Assembly: GCA_014378805.1 (NCBI GenBank)
Contig: JACMMY010000224.1
Coordinates: 1-9,263, forward strand
Reading direction: 5' to 3'
Source: Moraxellaceae bacterium
Lineage (GTDB): Bacteria; Pseudomonadota; Gammaproteobacteria; Pseudomonadales; Moraxellaceae
Length of the DNA stretch: 9,263 bases
Numbering within the stretch: the stretch's first letter is position 1; every line of letters begins with the position of its first letter. The position numbers and the translations under genes were made by a program. Below are positions 1-6,219 of this stretch, piece after piece. The notes beneath the pieces were generated by a model. That model was not told the origin of the DNA. It was given only the letters and a program-made list of their open reading frames with translations, and searched no databases.

Positions 1-104
1 ATAGCGAGAGTGAACCACCTGATCCCTTCCCGAACTCAGAAGTGAAACCTCTTTGCGCCGATGGTAGTGTGGCATTCGCCATGTGAGAGTAGGGCATCCT
101 CAGC
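1..104 (+). rRNA. rrf: 5S ribosomal RNA, 5' end cut by the window edge
   Basis: This is the 5S rRNA of the large ribosomal subunit. The conserved core GTGAACCACCTGATCCCTTC followed by CGAACTCAGAAGTGAAAC is seen at about 10-49, and the helix IV/loop E region ends in ATGTGAGAGTAGG at 81-93. About the first dozen bases, including the 5' strand of helix I, lie outside the window. The mature 3' end near 104 is an estimate, because the strand it pairs with is missing. It is the last gene of an rRNA operon whose 16S and 23S genes would lie to the left. Confidence 0.93.
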
Positions 105-128
105 TCATTATTCGTAACGTAAGTTACT

Positions 129-173
129 AGCAAAACCCCCCCACCTCATGTCAGGTGGGGGGTTTTGCTTTTT
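129..173 (+). terminator. Rho-independent terminator of the rRNA operon
   Basis: A very long hairpin: AGCAAAA, seven C and ACCT at 129-146 pair with AGGT, six G and TTTTGCT at 153-169. One C is bulged and the loop is six bases. A T tract ends the element at 169-173. It sits about 25 bases after the 5S rRNA, where an rRNA operon terminator is expected. Confidence 0.93.
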
Positions 174-246
174 AAAGGCCATAAACTCAAAGAGTGTCGC
201 GATGTCGTAATGAACATTCATAGTACATTTTGATTCGCTTTTTTGT

Positions 247-275
247 TTTATCGAGTACTGTTAGAGGTTTATACT
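247..275 (+). promoter_or_regulatory. Probable sigma70 promoter of bfr
   Basis: The -10 box is TATACT at 270-275. A weak -35 (TTTATC, 247-252) lies 17 bases upstream. Transcription would start near 282, about 30 bases before the bfr start codon. I see no convincing Fur box around it, so iron control cannot be read from the sequence. Confidence 0.5.
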
Positions 276-311
276 TATTACAGTCTTTGATTATAAAAAA
301 GGAGCACGACC

Positions 312-797
312 ATGGCATTACGCGGCAATCCACAAGTAATTGGTTTCTTAAACAAAGTATTGCTTAATGAACTGACTGCAATCAATCAATATTTTCTGCA
401 TTCAAAGATGTTTAAAAATTGGGGTATTACCAAGCTTGCAGAGCATGAGTGGCATGAATCGATTGATGAGATGAAGCACGCAGATCGATTGATTGAACGT
501 ATACTGTTCTTAGAAGGGTTACCTAACTTACAGCAATTGGGAAAACTTCATATTGGTGAGGATGTAAAAGAAATCCTGACAAGTGATCTTGCAATGGAGA
601 TGAATGCGCATCCTGATCTAAAAGATGCGATTGAGCATTGTGAAAAGGTCCGTGATTATGTGAGTCGTGAACTTTTTAATGATATTTTAGAAAGTGAAGA
701 AGAACATATCGATTGGCTGCAGACTCAGCTAGAGTTGATCGAACGTATTGGTATTCAAAATTATACTCAGACCCAAATCGGTTCTGACGCTTCTTAA
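312..797 (+). CDS. bfr: Bacterioferritin
   Basis: This is a cytosolic haem-containing ferritin that oxidises Fe(II) at a di-iron centre and stores the iron as a mineral in a 24-subunit shell. The 161-residue product matches the usual length (E. coli Bfr has 158). All di-iron ligands are present: Glu20, Glu53, His56, Glu96, Glu129 and His132. The haem-ligating methionine is Met54, within SIDEMKHADR. This is therefore the ferroxidase-active, haem-binding type and not a degenerate partner subunit. The start is set by GGAG at 301-304, seven bases before the ATG. The gene stands alone between the rRNA terminator and a convergent minus-strand block. I see no bfd (ferredoxin) gene beside it. Identification is by strong recall of the E. 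coli family sequence. Confidence 0.96.
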   Translation: MALRGNPQVIGFLNKVLLNELTAINQYFLHSKMFKNWGITKLAEHEWHESIDEMKHADRLIERILFLEGLPNLQQLGKLHIGEDVKEILTSDLAMEMNAHPDLKDAIEHCEKVRDYVSRELFNDILESEEEHIDWLQTQLELIERIGIQNYTQTQIGSDAS

Positions 798-819
798 ATA
801 AGAATTAGGTTTTATACAT

Positions 820-847
820 AAAAAAAGTCCGCCGGGGGAGGCGGACT
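820..847 (-). terminator. Strong Rho-independent terminator, minus strand
   Basis: A perfect 8-bp stem, AGTCCGCC (826-833) with GGCGGACT (840-847), has a loop that reads TCCCCC on the minus strand. The seven As at 820-826 become a seven-U tail for minus-strand transcription. The plus-strand side has no T tract, so it serves leftward transcription: the small RNA candidate and possibly read-through from the lipoprotein gene. It lies 23 bases past the bfr stop and may also slow transcription from that side. Confidence 0.9.
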
Positions 848-899
848 GAAAAGGGGTTTCGTTGTCTTATCGACAAGGAGATTATATGACAATGAGTAT
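820..899 (-). ncRNA. Candidate small regulatory RNA of about 80 nt
   Basis: The minus strand of this gap holds a complete transcription unit with no usable reading frame. A promoter at 906-935 would start transcription near 899, and the terminator at 820-847 would end it. The predicted RNA has three parts. First is an AU-rich 5' segment containing UCUCCUU, complementary to a Shine-Dalgarno sequence. Next is a small hairpin, TTGTC/GACAA around a five-base loop (about 862-876). After an unpaired CGAAACCCCUUUUC stretch comes the terminator stem, with a C-rich UCCCCC loop and a U tail of the kind Hfq binds. This layout is typical of trans-acting bacterial small RNAs. I do not recognise it as a named RNA. 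The start point and function are inferred. Confidence 0.65.
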
Positions 900-905
900 T
901 TTCAT

Positions 906-935
906 ATTGTAGCATAGCTGTTTTTTCTCTGTAAA
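906..935 (-). promoter_or_regulatory. Sigma70-type promoter of the small RNA candidate
   Basis: On the minus strand the -35 box is TTTACA (930-935) and the -10 box is TACAAT (906-911), 18 bases apart. Each differs from consensus at one position. The promoter lies downstream of the lipoprotein stop codon and points away from it, so it serves the short transcript ending at 820. Confidence 0.7.
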
Positions 936-991
936 CTAATGTGATTAGATCTCACAGAATCAATGATATTTGTATTTCCTCTCACGTTTTT

Positions 992-1573
992 CTACTTCTT
1001 TGATTCCTTCCAATGGCGATTGTATTCATTGACTTGCTGATTTAGAAAAGTTTGAAGTGCTGAATAGCTTTGCATATCTGCATCATCACCAATTCGAACG
1101 ATGATGGTCATCAAATGCTCATGAATTGGTGCGATAAATAACTCAATCCGTTGGCGTTGATTGTTATGTTTCCGAATTCGATAGGTTGTGTGAAGAAAAT
1201 CATTCCCTGCGAGTTGAAGCAAGTCATCATCCGCAGGATGAATGAGGTTACCGTGAAAAGTAGCTACTTGTTGTTCAATGTGCGCCTTCCGCGTATTGGA
1301 TACTGAGATCACTTGAGGTTCTGTGATTATCTTTAAATGTGTTGGTTCGCGACTTATTTCAATCGTCCCGAGCGGTGATTCATAGCGTGTAGTTGCTGGG
1401 AGAGTAACTGAGGCATCATTCTGTGAATCATTTGGAGTAAGTCGCCATTCGCTAAGTTGTGTTTCAGGTGATTGAATCAATGTGATGGTGACATGTTTTC
1501 CGGCTTCTTCACGCGACATACAGCTACTAAGTATCAAAATAGAAAGCACTACGGCTAAAAAATTTCTTTTCAT
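992..1573 (-). CDS. Small lipoprotein of unknown function
   Basis: The 193-residue product begins with a lipoprotein signal peptide: basic MKRN, a hydrophobic stretch at residues 5-15 and a lipobox LSSC with the lipidated Cys at 18. The mature protein would be attached to the inner or outer membrane facing the periplasm. It has no further membrane segment and no motif I recognise. It is mostly polar, with beta-type patterns such as GTIEISREPTHLKIITEP at about residues 69-86. The start is supported by AAAGGA upstream of the ATG, with a somewhat long gap of 11 bases. It lies 80 bases after the YjdM stop on the same strand and could be co-transcribed with it. The reading frame and lipobox are clear. 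The function is unknown. Confidence 0.8.
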   Translation of the reverse strand: MKRNFLAVVLSILILSSCMSREEAGKHVTITLIQSPETQLSEWRLTPNDSQNDASVTLPATTRYESPLGTIEISREPTHLKIITEPQVISVSNTRKAHIEQQVATFHGNLIHPADDDLLQLAGNDFLHTTYRIRKHNNQRQRIELFIAPIHEHLMTIIVRIGDDADMQSYSALQTFLNQQVNEYNRHWKESKK

Positions 1574-1653
1574 GAGATACTATTTCCTTTGATCTCTAAA
1601 CGAAGATACCTGCGTGCACTTTATCCTTGCGTGATTATCTCGCAGTCTAATGT

Positions 1654-2001
1654 TTAGGCTTTCTTTACAAACTCAGATTTTAGTTTCATTGCGCCGATAC
1701 CATCAATTTTGCAATCAATGTCATGGCCGTCGTTTGATTCGAGGACTAGGCGAATATTTTTCACTTTCGTACCCACTTTTACGACCAGTGATGAGCCTTT
1801 AACTTTTAAGTCTTTAATCACAGTTACCGTGTCACCATCGATTAAGACATTGCCATTAGAGTCTTTAATGATTGATGCTGCGTCATCGCTGGCGGCGATA
1901 TTTTTGCTCCATTCATGGCTACACTCTGGGCAAATCAACATATCACCATCTTCGTATGTATATTCGGATTGGCATTTAGGGCAGTTTGGCAGTGTAGACA
2001 T
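1654..2001 (-). CDS. yjdM: YjdM/PhnA-family zinc-ribbon protein
   Basis: This is a small cytosolic protein of the family named PhnA in older annotation, now usually called YjdM. The family was linked to alkylphosphonate use by its position in E. coli but is not needed for it, and its true role is unclear. The 115 residues match the family (about 111 in E. coli). An N-terminal zinc ribbon has Cys7 and Cys10 (CPKC) plus Cys24 and Cys27 (CPEC). The conserved domain follows, with DSNGNVLIDGDTVTVIKDLK at about residues 47-66 and a terminal KSEFVKKA. The gap to rbgA upstream is 75 bases with no terminator visible, so a shared transcript is possible. The Shine-Dalgarno (GAGAG) is weak. No phosphonate genes are nearby. 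Confidence 0.93.
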   Translation of the reverse strand: MSTLPNCPKCQSEYTYEDGDMLICPECSHEWSKNIAASDDAASIIKDSNGNVLIDGDTVTVIKDLKVKGSSLVVKVGTKVKNIRLVLESNDGHDIDCKIDGIGAMKLKSEFVKKA

Positions 2002-2076
2002 GATGGTTAACTCTCAGAAAAATCTATTTTAACCGAAAACGAACATCTCTCGATGAATCAAGTAAATGATCAGTGA

Positions 2077-3033
2077 TTACTTATCGCTCGGGGGCTGAGA
2101 TGGACGACGCTTTTTCTTGCCTGACATTTGGGCTTCTTTACGAATCTCGCGTTCTCGCTTCGCTTCTTGAGCGAGGACTTCTTCGAGTTCAGCCATTTCT
2201 GGAGTTTCAAAGCTGAGTCGACCCAGCGTCGGTTTACGAATATCATGAATCACCATTTCACCGAGACGGATATAGTCCACACATTTACCGCTGGAGAAGT
2301 ATCGTTTTTTAACGCCGACAATTTCAAAAAAATCGATGGCGTCGTTGGGAAGTTCTTCCAAACCATAACGTTCTTTCACACGATCAGGGTAGGCTTGGAT
2401 TAAATAATCCATGGCGTAACAGGCGATATCGTCGAAAGTGACTGCTGTATTCTTAATTGCGCCAGTTACCGCAAGGCGATAAGCTGAATTTTGGTTATGA
2501 AATTTTGGCCACAAAATACCTGGCGTGTCGAAGAGGACGATATCGTCATCGAGTTTAATACGCTGCTGGGCTTTGGTGACGGCAGGTTCATTACCTGTTA
2601 CGGTGATTTTGCGTCCTTTGATGGTGTTAATTAACGTAGATTTACCGACGTTAGGCACACCGACAATCATGGCTTTGATGCTTTTGACTTGACTCGCCGT
2701 GCGTGGAACTAATTCGTGACAGAGGTCTACAAGGGCTTGGACGCGTAGATGTTGACTGGAGTTAATTGCGAGTGTTCTGACCGTTGGGTCTTGCTCGAAA
2801 TAGGTTATCCATTTTTTAGTAATCTCAGGATCAGCGAGATCATCTTTATTGAGTAATTTGATTCGTGGAGTATTTCCCGAAAATTCAGCAATGACAGGAT
2901 TTTGACTGCTATAGGGGATGCGGGCATCCAGCACTTCAATAATCACGTCAATATTAGGTAGAAGCTCTTTGATGTCGTTGGTTGCCTTGCTCATGTGGCC
3001 CGGAAACCAATTGAGGTTCGTTTTTGGAATCAT
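2077..3033 (-). CDS. rbgA: Ribosome biogenesis GTPase RbgA/YlqF
   Basis: A circularly permuted GTPase of the YlqF/RbgA group, which in Bacillus subtilis acts late in 50S subunit assembly. The G motifs appear in the permuted order: G4 NKDD at residues 62-65, then G1 GVPNVGKST at 125-133, a G2 threonine near 153, and G3 DTPG at 169-172 followed by ILWPKF. The N-terminal family signature NWFPGHMSKA (8-17) and the VTGAIK region are present. A lysine/arginine-rich C-terminal tail fits RNA contact. I chose the ATG at 3033 (318 residues) because homologues begin a few residues before WFPGHM. An in-frame TTG at 3117 would add 28 unrelated residues and start inside the prpF terminator's A run. An extended -10 (TGTTAAAAT, near 3083-3091) could serve the ATG start. 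Confidence 0.94.
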   Translation of the reverse strand: MIPKTNLNWFPGHMSKATNDIKELLPNIDVIIEVLDARIPYSSQNPVIAEFSGNTPRIKLLNKDDLADPEITKKWITYFEQDPTVRTLAINSSQHLRVQALVDLCHELVPRTASQVKSIKAMIVGVPNVGKSTLINTIKGRKITVTGNEPAVTKAQQRIKLDDDIVLFDTPGILWPKFHNQNSAYRLAVTGAIKNTAVTFDDIACYAMDYLIQAYPDRVKERYGLEELPNDAIDFFEIVGVKKRYFSSGKCVDYIRLGEMVIHDIRKPTLGRLSFETPEMAELEEVLAQEAKREREIRKEAQMSGKKKRRPSQPPSDK

Positions 3034-3118
3034 AAAATACTGACTTTTTGAATGAGGTGTGGATGTGTTGCTCGTGTATGCGATTTTAACATGTTGCCGT
3101 AGATTAGGTGGGATCAAT

Positions 3119-3149
3119 AAAAAAAGCCCTACTCTGAGAGTAGGGCTTT
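3119..3149 (-). terminator. Terminator after prpF
   Basis: A perfect 9-bp stem, GCCCTACTC (3126-3134) with GAGTAGGGC (3138-3146), has a three-base loop. On the minus strand it is followed by seven Us (As at 3119-3125). The plus-strand side also has TTT after the stem, so weak two-way action is possible. It lies 23 bases past the prpF stop and separates prpF from rbgA. Confidence 0.9.
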
Positions 3150-3169
3150 AAATTGCACATCGATTCAAA

Positions 3170-4354
3170 TTAAAACGTATCCGCAGGGATGCGAACCCAA
3201 CCTTCCATGAGAATACGCGCACTGCGGCTCATAATGGCTTTGGTCACAGTCCATTCGCCATTGACTTGAGTCGCTTCTGCACCGACGCGCAACGTGCCCG
3301 ACGGATGACCGAAACGGACTGCCGTGCGAGCGCCGCCGCCAGCGGCGAGATTGACCAAAGTTCCAGAAACTGCCGCTGCTGTACCAATCGCAACCGCCGC
3401 TGTACCCATGATCGCATGGTGGAGTTTACCCATCGACAGTGCGCGCACGAGTAAATCCACTTCATCCGCTTTAATTTGTTTACCGCTAGAAGCGACATAA
3501 TCTTTAGGGTTGGATACAAACGCAATTTTTGGGGTGTGCTGACGGGTAAGTGCTTCGGAAGGGTCTTTGATCAAGCCCATACGTAGTGCACCCGCCACAC
3601 GAATGGCCTCAAATTTTGCCAACGCCGCTGGATCGGTGTTGATGGCTTCACGCAGTTCAGTACCTGTGTAACCAATGTCTTCTGCATTGACAAAGACGGT
3701 TGGAATACCCGCCATGATCATGGTGCTTTTGAACGTTCCAACGCCCGGAACTTCGAGTTCATCGATCAGATTACCTGTTGGGAACATTGATCCAGCTTCG
3801 CCATCATCCGAAGGATCCATAAATTCCAGTACAATTTCTGCCGCAGGAAAGGTCACGCCGTCTAGCTCGAAGTCACCGGTTTCCTGTACTTGACCGTTGG
3901 TCACAGGGACATGGGCAATGATGGTTTTATGGATGTTGGCTTGCCAAATACGCACCACGCACACGCCATTTTCGGGGATACGCGCTGGATCAACCAAACC
4001 TGCATGAATGGCAAATGCACCAGCGGCAGTCGATAAGTTACCGCAGTTACCGCTCCAGTCGACAAAGGCTTTATCAATAGACACCTGACCATAGAGGTAA
4101 TCTACGTCATGCTCTGGCTGTGCACTCTTGGACAGAATGACACACTTACTGGTACTGGATGTCGCGCCCCCCATACCATCAATGTGCGCAGAATATGGAT
4201 CAGGGCTACCAATCACACGCATAAACAATTTGTCGCGTGCTGCGCTCGGGACTTGGGTCGCCTCAGGTAAATCTTGCAGGCGAAAGAATACGCCTTTGCT
4301 GGTGCCGCCACGCATGTAAGTGGCTGGGATTTTAATTTGTGGAACGTGTGACAT
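3170..4354 (-). CDS. prpF: 2-methylaconitate cis-trans isomerase PrpF
   Basis: PrpF works with AcnD in the methylcitrate cycle, which turns propionyl-CoA into pyruvate and succinate. AcnD makes 2-methylaconitate and PrpF isomerises it for hydration. The 394 residues match the Shewanella enzyme closely in length and in recalled sequence. The opening ATYMRGGTSKGVFFRLQDLP (11-30) and GGATSSTSK are conserved. The lysine (Lys70) and cysteine (Cys104, in SGNCGNLSTA) correspond to the family's catalytic pair. SMGKLHHAIMGTAAVAIGTA and GHPSGTLRVGA are conserved near the C terminus. The related 4-oxalomesaconate tautomerases are a poorer fit. It is unusual that no prpB, prpC or acnD adjoins it: rluA is upstream and rbgA downstream. 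No clear Shine-Dalgarno precedes the ATG. Confidence 0.94.
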   Translation of the reverse strand: MSHVPQIKIPATYMRGGTSKGVFFRLQDLPEATQVPSAARDKLFMRVIGSPDPYSAHIDGMGGATSSTSKCVILSKSAQPEHDVDYLYGQVSIDKAFVDWSGNCGNLSTAAGAFAIHAGLVDPARIPENGVCVVRIWQANIHKTIIAHVPVTNGQVQETGDFELDGVTFPAAEIVLEFMDPSDDGEAGSMFPTGNLIDELEVPGVGTFKSTMIMAGIPTVFVNAEDIGYTGTELREAINTDPAALAKFEAIRVAGALRMGLIKDPSEALTRQHTPKIAFVSNPKDYVASSGKQIKADEVDLLVRALSMGKLHHAIMGTAAVAIGTAAAVSGTLVNLAAGGGARTAVRFGHPSGTLRVGAEATQVNGEWTVTKAIMSRSARILMEGWVRIPADTF

Positions 4355-4461
4355 GGGGATACCAAAAAGAGTTACTTGATGAGGTTATTATTGCAGACTT
4401 AGGGGGAGTTTTGTATGGCATCGTTTTTTAGTTTGTTGGAATGATTTAGCCAATTCATCTG

Positions 4462-5127
4462 CTAAAAAGGAACTGATGACGTTAACTGTAAAAATCCACC
4501 TTGCATTGGATGTTCAAACGCCAGATAGCTGGCATGTAAAGCCATACGATTCAACGAACTTTGCGCGGGATTTGGGTGATACAGCTTATCACCTGTGATG
4601 GGATGACCAATATGCGCTAGATGCACCCGTAACTGATGCGAGCGCCCCGTAATCGGCTCTAACAAAATGCGGCTCTGGTCTTCCCCAGCATCGTAGTTGA
4701 GGGGTTGGTAGAGGGTTTTGGCGTGTTTACCGATTTCGAAGTCAACTTTTTGCTTGGGTCGATTTGGCCAGTCGGCGATGAGTGGCGCTTCGATGCTGCC
4801 TGAATCTGTGAGATGTCCTTGGACGAGGGCGATATATTGTTTGTTGACGGTTCTGGCTTGGAACATTTTGCTGATGGCGACTTCTGCATCTCGATGTTTG
4901 GCAAACATGAGAATGCCTGAGGTTGCCATATCTAAACGGTGGGTGACTTTGGCGGTTGGGTGCTTTTCTAAGATGCGGAGGTATGCGCTGTCTTGGTGTT
5001 CAGGTAAGCGTCCCATGACGGAGAGTAAACCTGCGGGCTTATCAATCACAACAAGATCATCGTCTTCATAAATAATATTTAGTGGCGCGCAGGGTGGTGC
5101 ATAAACAAAATCGTTGTCTAAAGGCAT
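4462..5127 (-). CDS. rluA: RluA, 23S rRNA/tRNA pseudouridine synthase
   Basis: RluA is a dual-specificity enzyme that converts uridine to pseudouridine at 23S rRNA position 746 and tRNA position 32 (E. coli numbering). The 221 residues match the E. coli enzyme (219). The catalytic motif HRLDMATSG has its aspartate at Asp66. The RluA-type N-terminal features are IIYEDDDLVVIDKPAGLLSV (18-37) and GRLPEHQDS. Further conserved blocks are VNKQYIALVQGH (94-105), GRSHQLRVHL (161-170) and HPITGDKLY. There is no N-terminal S4 domain, which fits RluA and argues against RluC/RluD. Upstream lies a 353-base gap. A TATACT box at 5159-5164 could be its -10, but I see no good -35 and no clear Shine-Dalgarno. 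Part of this gene recurs in degraded form at 6071-6179. Confidence 0.94.
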   Translation of the reverse strand: MPLDNDFVYAPPCAPLNIIYEDDDLVVIDKPAGLLSVMGRLPEHQDSAYLRILEKHPTAKVTHRLDMATSGILMFAKHRDAEVAISKMFQARTVNKQYIALVQGHLTDSGSIEAPLIADWPNRPKQKVDFEIGKHAKTLYQPLNYDAGEDQSRILLEPITGRSHQLRVHLAHIGHPITGDKLYHPNPAQSSLNRMALHASYLAFEHPMQGGFLQLTSSVPF

Positions 5128-5243
5128 AGCGTTAAAAAATGATGAGATTTTAATAAGTAGTATATATCGTTCGCTTGAATCGGTGAGAGAAGTTATTAAT
5201 CATCATTCTAAAAAATATATACGCTCATAAAGAATTGTATTTA

Positions 5244-5286
5244 AAAGTGTATCGCACTGTTTCATGAATACACTTCGATACACTTT
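5244..5286. repeat. Operator-like repeat cluster, three copies of one octamer
   Basis: A perfect 11-bp inverted repeat, AAAGTGTATCG (5244-5254) and CGATACACTTT (5276-5286), encloses a third copy of its core. The octamer ATACACTT occurs at 5268-5275 and 5278-5285, exactly one helical turn (10 bases) apart, and inverted at 5245-5252. There is no U tract, so a terminator is unlikely. The form suggests a binding site for a dimeric regulator, 120-160 bases upstream of rluA. No regulator gene is visible in the window. Confidence 0.5.
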
Positions 5287-5356
5287 ATCAATACATCAAG
5301 CGTGGGTAGTTGAGTTTTCGCAACGCTAATTTTTGTTGGAAATTTACTGAGCGGAT

Positions 5357-5392
5357 TAAAAGACTCATCGAACTGAACAATTCAATGAGTCT
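5357..5392 (-). terminator. Possible terminator after the VOC gene
   Basis: AGACTCAT (5361-5368) pairs with ATGAGTCT (5385-5392). Across one mismatch, three more pairs (GAA/TTC) extend the stem. On the minus strand the stem is followed by TTTTAAT, a short U tract. It lies about 90 bases past the VOC stop. The stem is AT-rich, so it would be a weak terminator. Confidence 0.45.
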
Positions 5393-5480
5393 GTCGCAAT
5401 ATGATTGATATTCGTGTTTTGATTGAAAAGTAAACAAACCTTAGTTCATCGACGTAATGATCTATTGCGACATAAGTTGA

Positions 5481-5870
5481 TTAAGGGCGATGAAGTGCGC
5501 AGAGTTTGTTGCCGTCTGGATCACGGACGTAAGAAAGATGCAGTGCGCCTAAGCTACCTTCGCGTAAGCCTGGCGCGCCTTCGATCGAGGTGCCGCCGTT
5601 TGCGACTGCTACATCATGGAATTCGCGAACTTGTTCAGGTGAGTTGCACTTGAAGCCGACTGTTGAGCCGTTTGCGCAGTTTGCGGGTTCGCCATTGATG
5701 GGTTCGGTAACGCTGAAAGTACCCCCGTCATGGCTGTAAAATAGTCGTGTATGACCACTAGCTGCGACATTGACCAATGGTTCACCTACGCCGAGAACAC
5801 CAAGCACTTTGCTATAGAACGCTTTTGATCGTTCAATGTTGTTTGAACCGACCATGATGTGATTAAACAT
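5481..5870 (-). CDS. VOC-family (glyoxalase/dioxygenase fold) protein
   Basis: A 129-residue cytosolic protein of the vicinal oxygen chelate superfamily. Members bind a metal ion and act as glyoxalases, dioxygenases or antibiotic-binding proteins. Visible traits are the start MFNHIMVGSNNIERSKAFYS (1-20), with the expected metal-ligand His4 and the helix-1 pattern, and YVRDPDGNKLCALH near the end. Where many members have the last metal-ligand glutamate, this one has a cysteine (Cys124), so metal use is uncertain. The substrate cannot be told. The start is well set by AAGGAG, 7-8 bases before the ATG. It is a single gene flanked by gaps of about 350 bases on both sides, and lies between intact rluA and the rluA-like remnant. 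Confidence 0.88.
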   Translation of the reverse strand: MFNHIMVGSNNIERSKAFYSKVLGVLGVGEPLVNVAASGHTRLFYSHDGGTFSVTEPINGEPANCANGSTVGFKCNSPEQVREFHDVAVANGGTSIEGAPGLREGSLGALHLSYVRDPDGNKLCALHRP

Positions 5871-6070
5871 GCTTACTCTCCTTTATCCTCAACATGATGT
5901 CGAGTGTGATTGCGAACAATACTATCATTTGGATATGTGGGATGTGGTTCTTACGATGACCGATGCGTTTATATTACAGAATATTCAAGTTTGATGATTT
6001 TTGTAGTACATATCGCGAGGTGAAGTTGGCTCAAACGTAGATTAAGCCCTGTGCTCCTTTTGTGACATTG
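5871..6070. other. Gene-free stretch upstream of the VOC gene
   Basis: The first 20 bases hold the Shine-Dalgarno sequence of the VOC gene. I see no intact reading frame and no clear promoter in the remainder. Weak similarity to the rluA remnant may extend into its right end (about 6040-6070), but I could not align it with confidence. Confidence 0.5.
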
Positions 6071-6179
6071 GATGAGCGGCAGGTATCGTTGGATATCTCT
6101 TATGCACTGCGAGATGTCATTGGACGATGGCGATATATAGGAAGTAATGTTTATTGACTTTATAAGCTACGGTTATGGC
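6071..6179 (-). pseudogene. Degenerate fragment of an rluA-like gene
   Basis: This stretch is a decayed partial copy of rluA in the same orientation. Bases 6111-6138 match 4810-4837 of intact rluA at 26 of 28 positions. Flanking blocks also match in order: 6071-6080 with 4777-4786 (9/10), 6148-6158 with 4838-4848 (10/11), and 6169-6179 with 4847-4857 (10/11). On the minus strand the core reads VNK-HYFL-YIAIVQ-stop-HLA, against VNKQYIALVQGHLT (about 94-107) in RluA. It carries 9- and 12-base insertions and an in-frame stop (TGA for the Gly104 codon). The catalytic HRLD region and both ends of the gene are missing. It may derive from duplication of rluA or from an imported homologue. It cannot make a functional enzyme. 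Confidence 0.72.
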
Positions 6180-6195
6180 AAGAATTAATGCGATG

Positions 6196-6211
6196 CTGGG
6201 GCGAACCCCAG
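6196..6211 (-). terminator. Hairpin after the OLD-like gene, weak terminator
   Basis: CTGGGG (6196-6201) pairs with CCCCAG (6206-6211) around a loop reading TTCG on the minus strand. It lies eight bases after the stop codon of the nuclease gene. The stem is stable but no U tract follows, so it could protect an mRNA end or act as a poor terminator. Confidence 0.35.
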
Positions 6212-6219
6212 TCTGCTTG

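Larger units (their letters stand above)
5128..5480. other. Gene-free stretch between the VOC gene and rluA
   Basis: This 353-base AT-rich gap holds no convincing reading frame. It contains an octamer/inverted repeat cluster at 5244-5286 and a hairpin at 5357-5392, listed separately. A possible rluA -10 box lies at 5159-5164. I see nothing that explains the rest. Confidence 0.6.

Noticed and set aside
180..311. Fur box in front of bfr
   Set aside because: No stretch resembles the GATAATGATTATCATT type palindrome well enough.
886..912. Eight-codon plus-strand ORF after a perfect AAGGAG
   Set aside because: It is the antisense of the small RNA candidate's UCUCCUU segment and promoter. No plus-strand promoter is seen, and eight codons alone are not evidence of a gene.
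1709..2032. 107-codon plus-strand ORF
   Set aside because: Antisense shadow of yjdM, whose zinc ribbon is clearly on the minus strand.
3034..3117. Upstream TTG start extending rbgA by 28 residues
   Set aside because: The extra residues do not look like the family, the TTG lacks a Shine-Dalgarno and it abuts the prpF terminator's A run.
6196..6211. TTCG-containing hairpin as a tRNA T-arm or attachment site
   Set aside because: The stem is six bases with a four-base loop, unlike a T-arm (five and seven), and no other tRNA arm is nearby.
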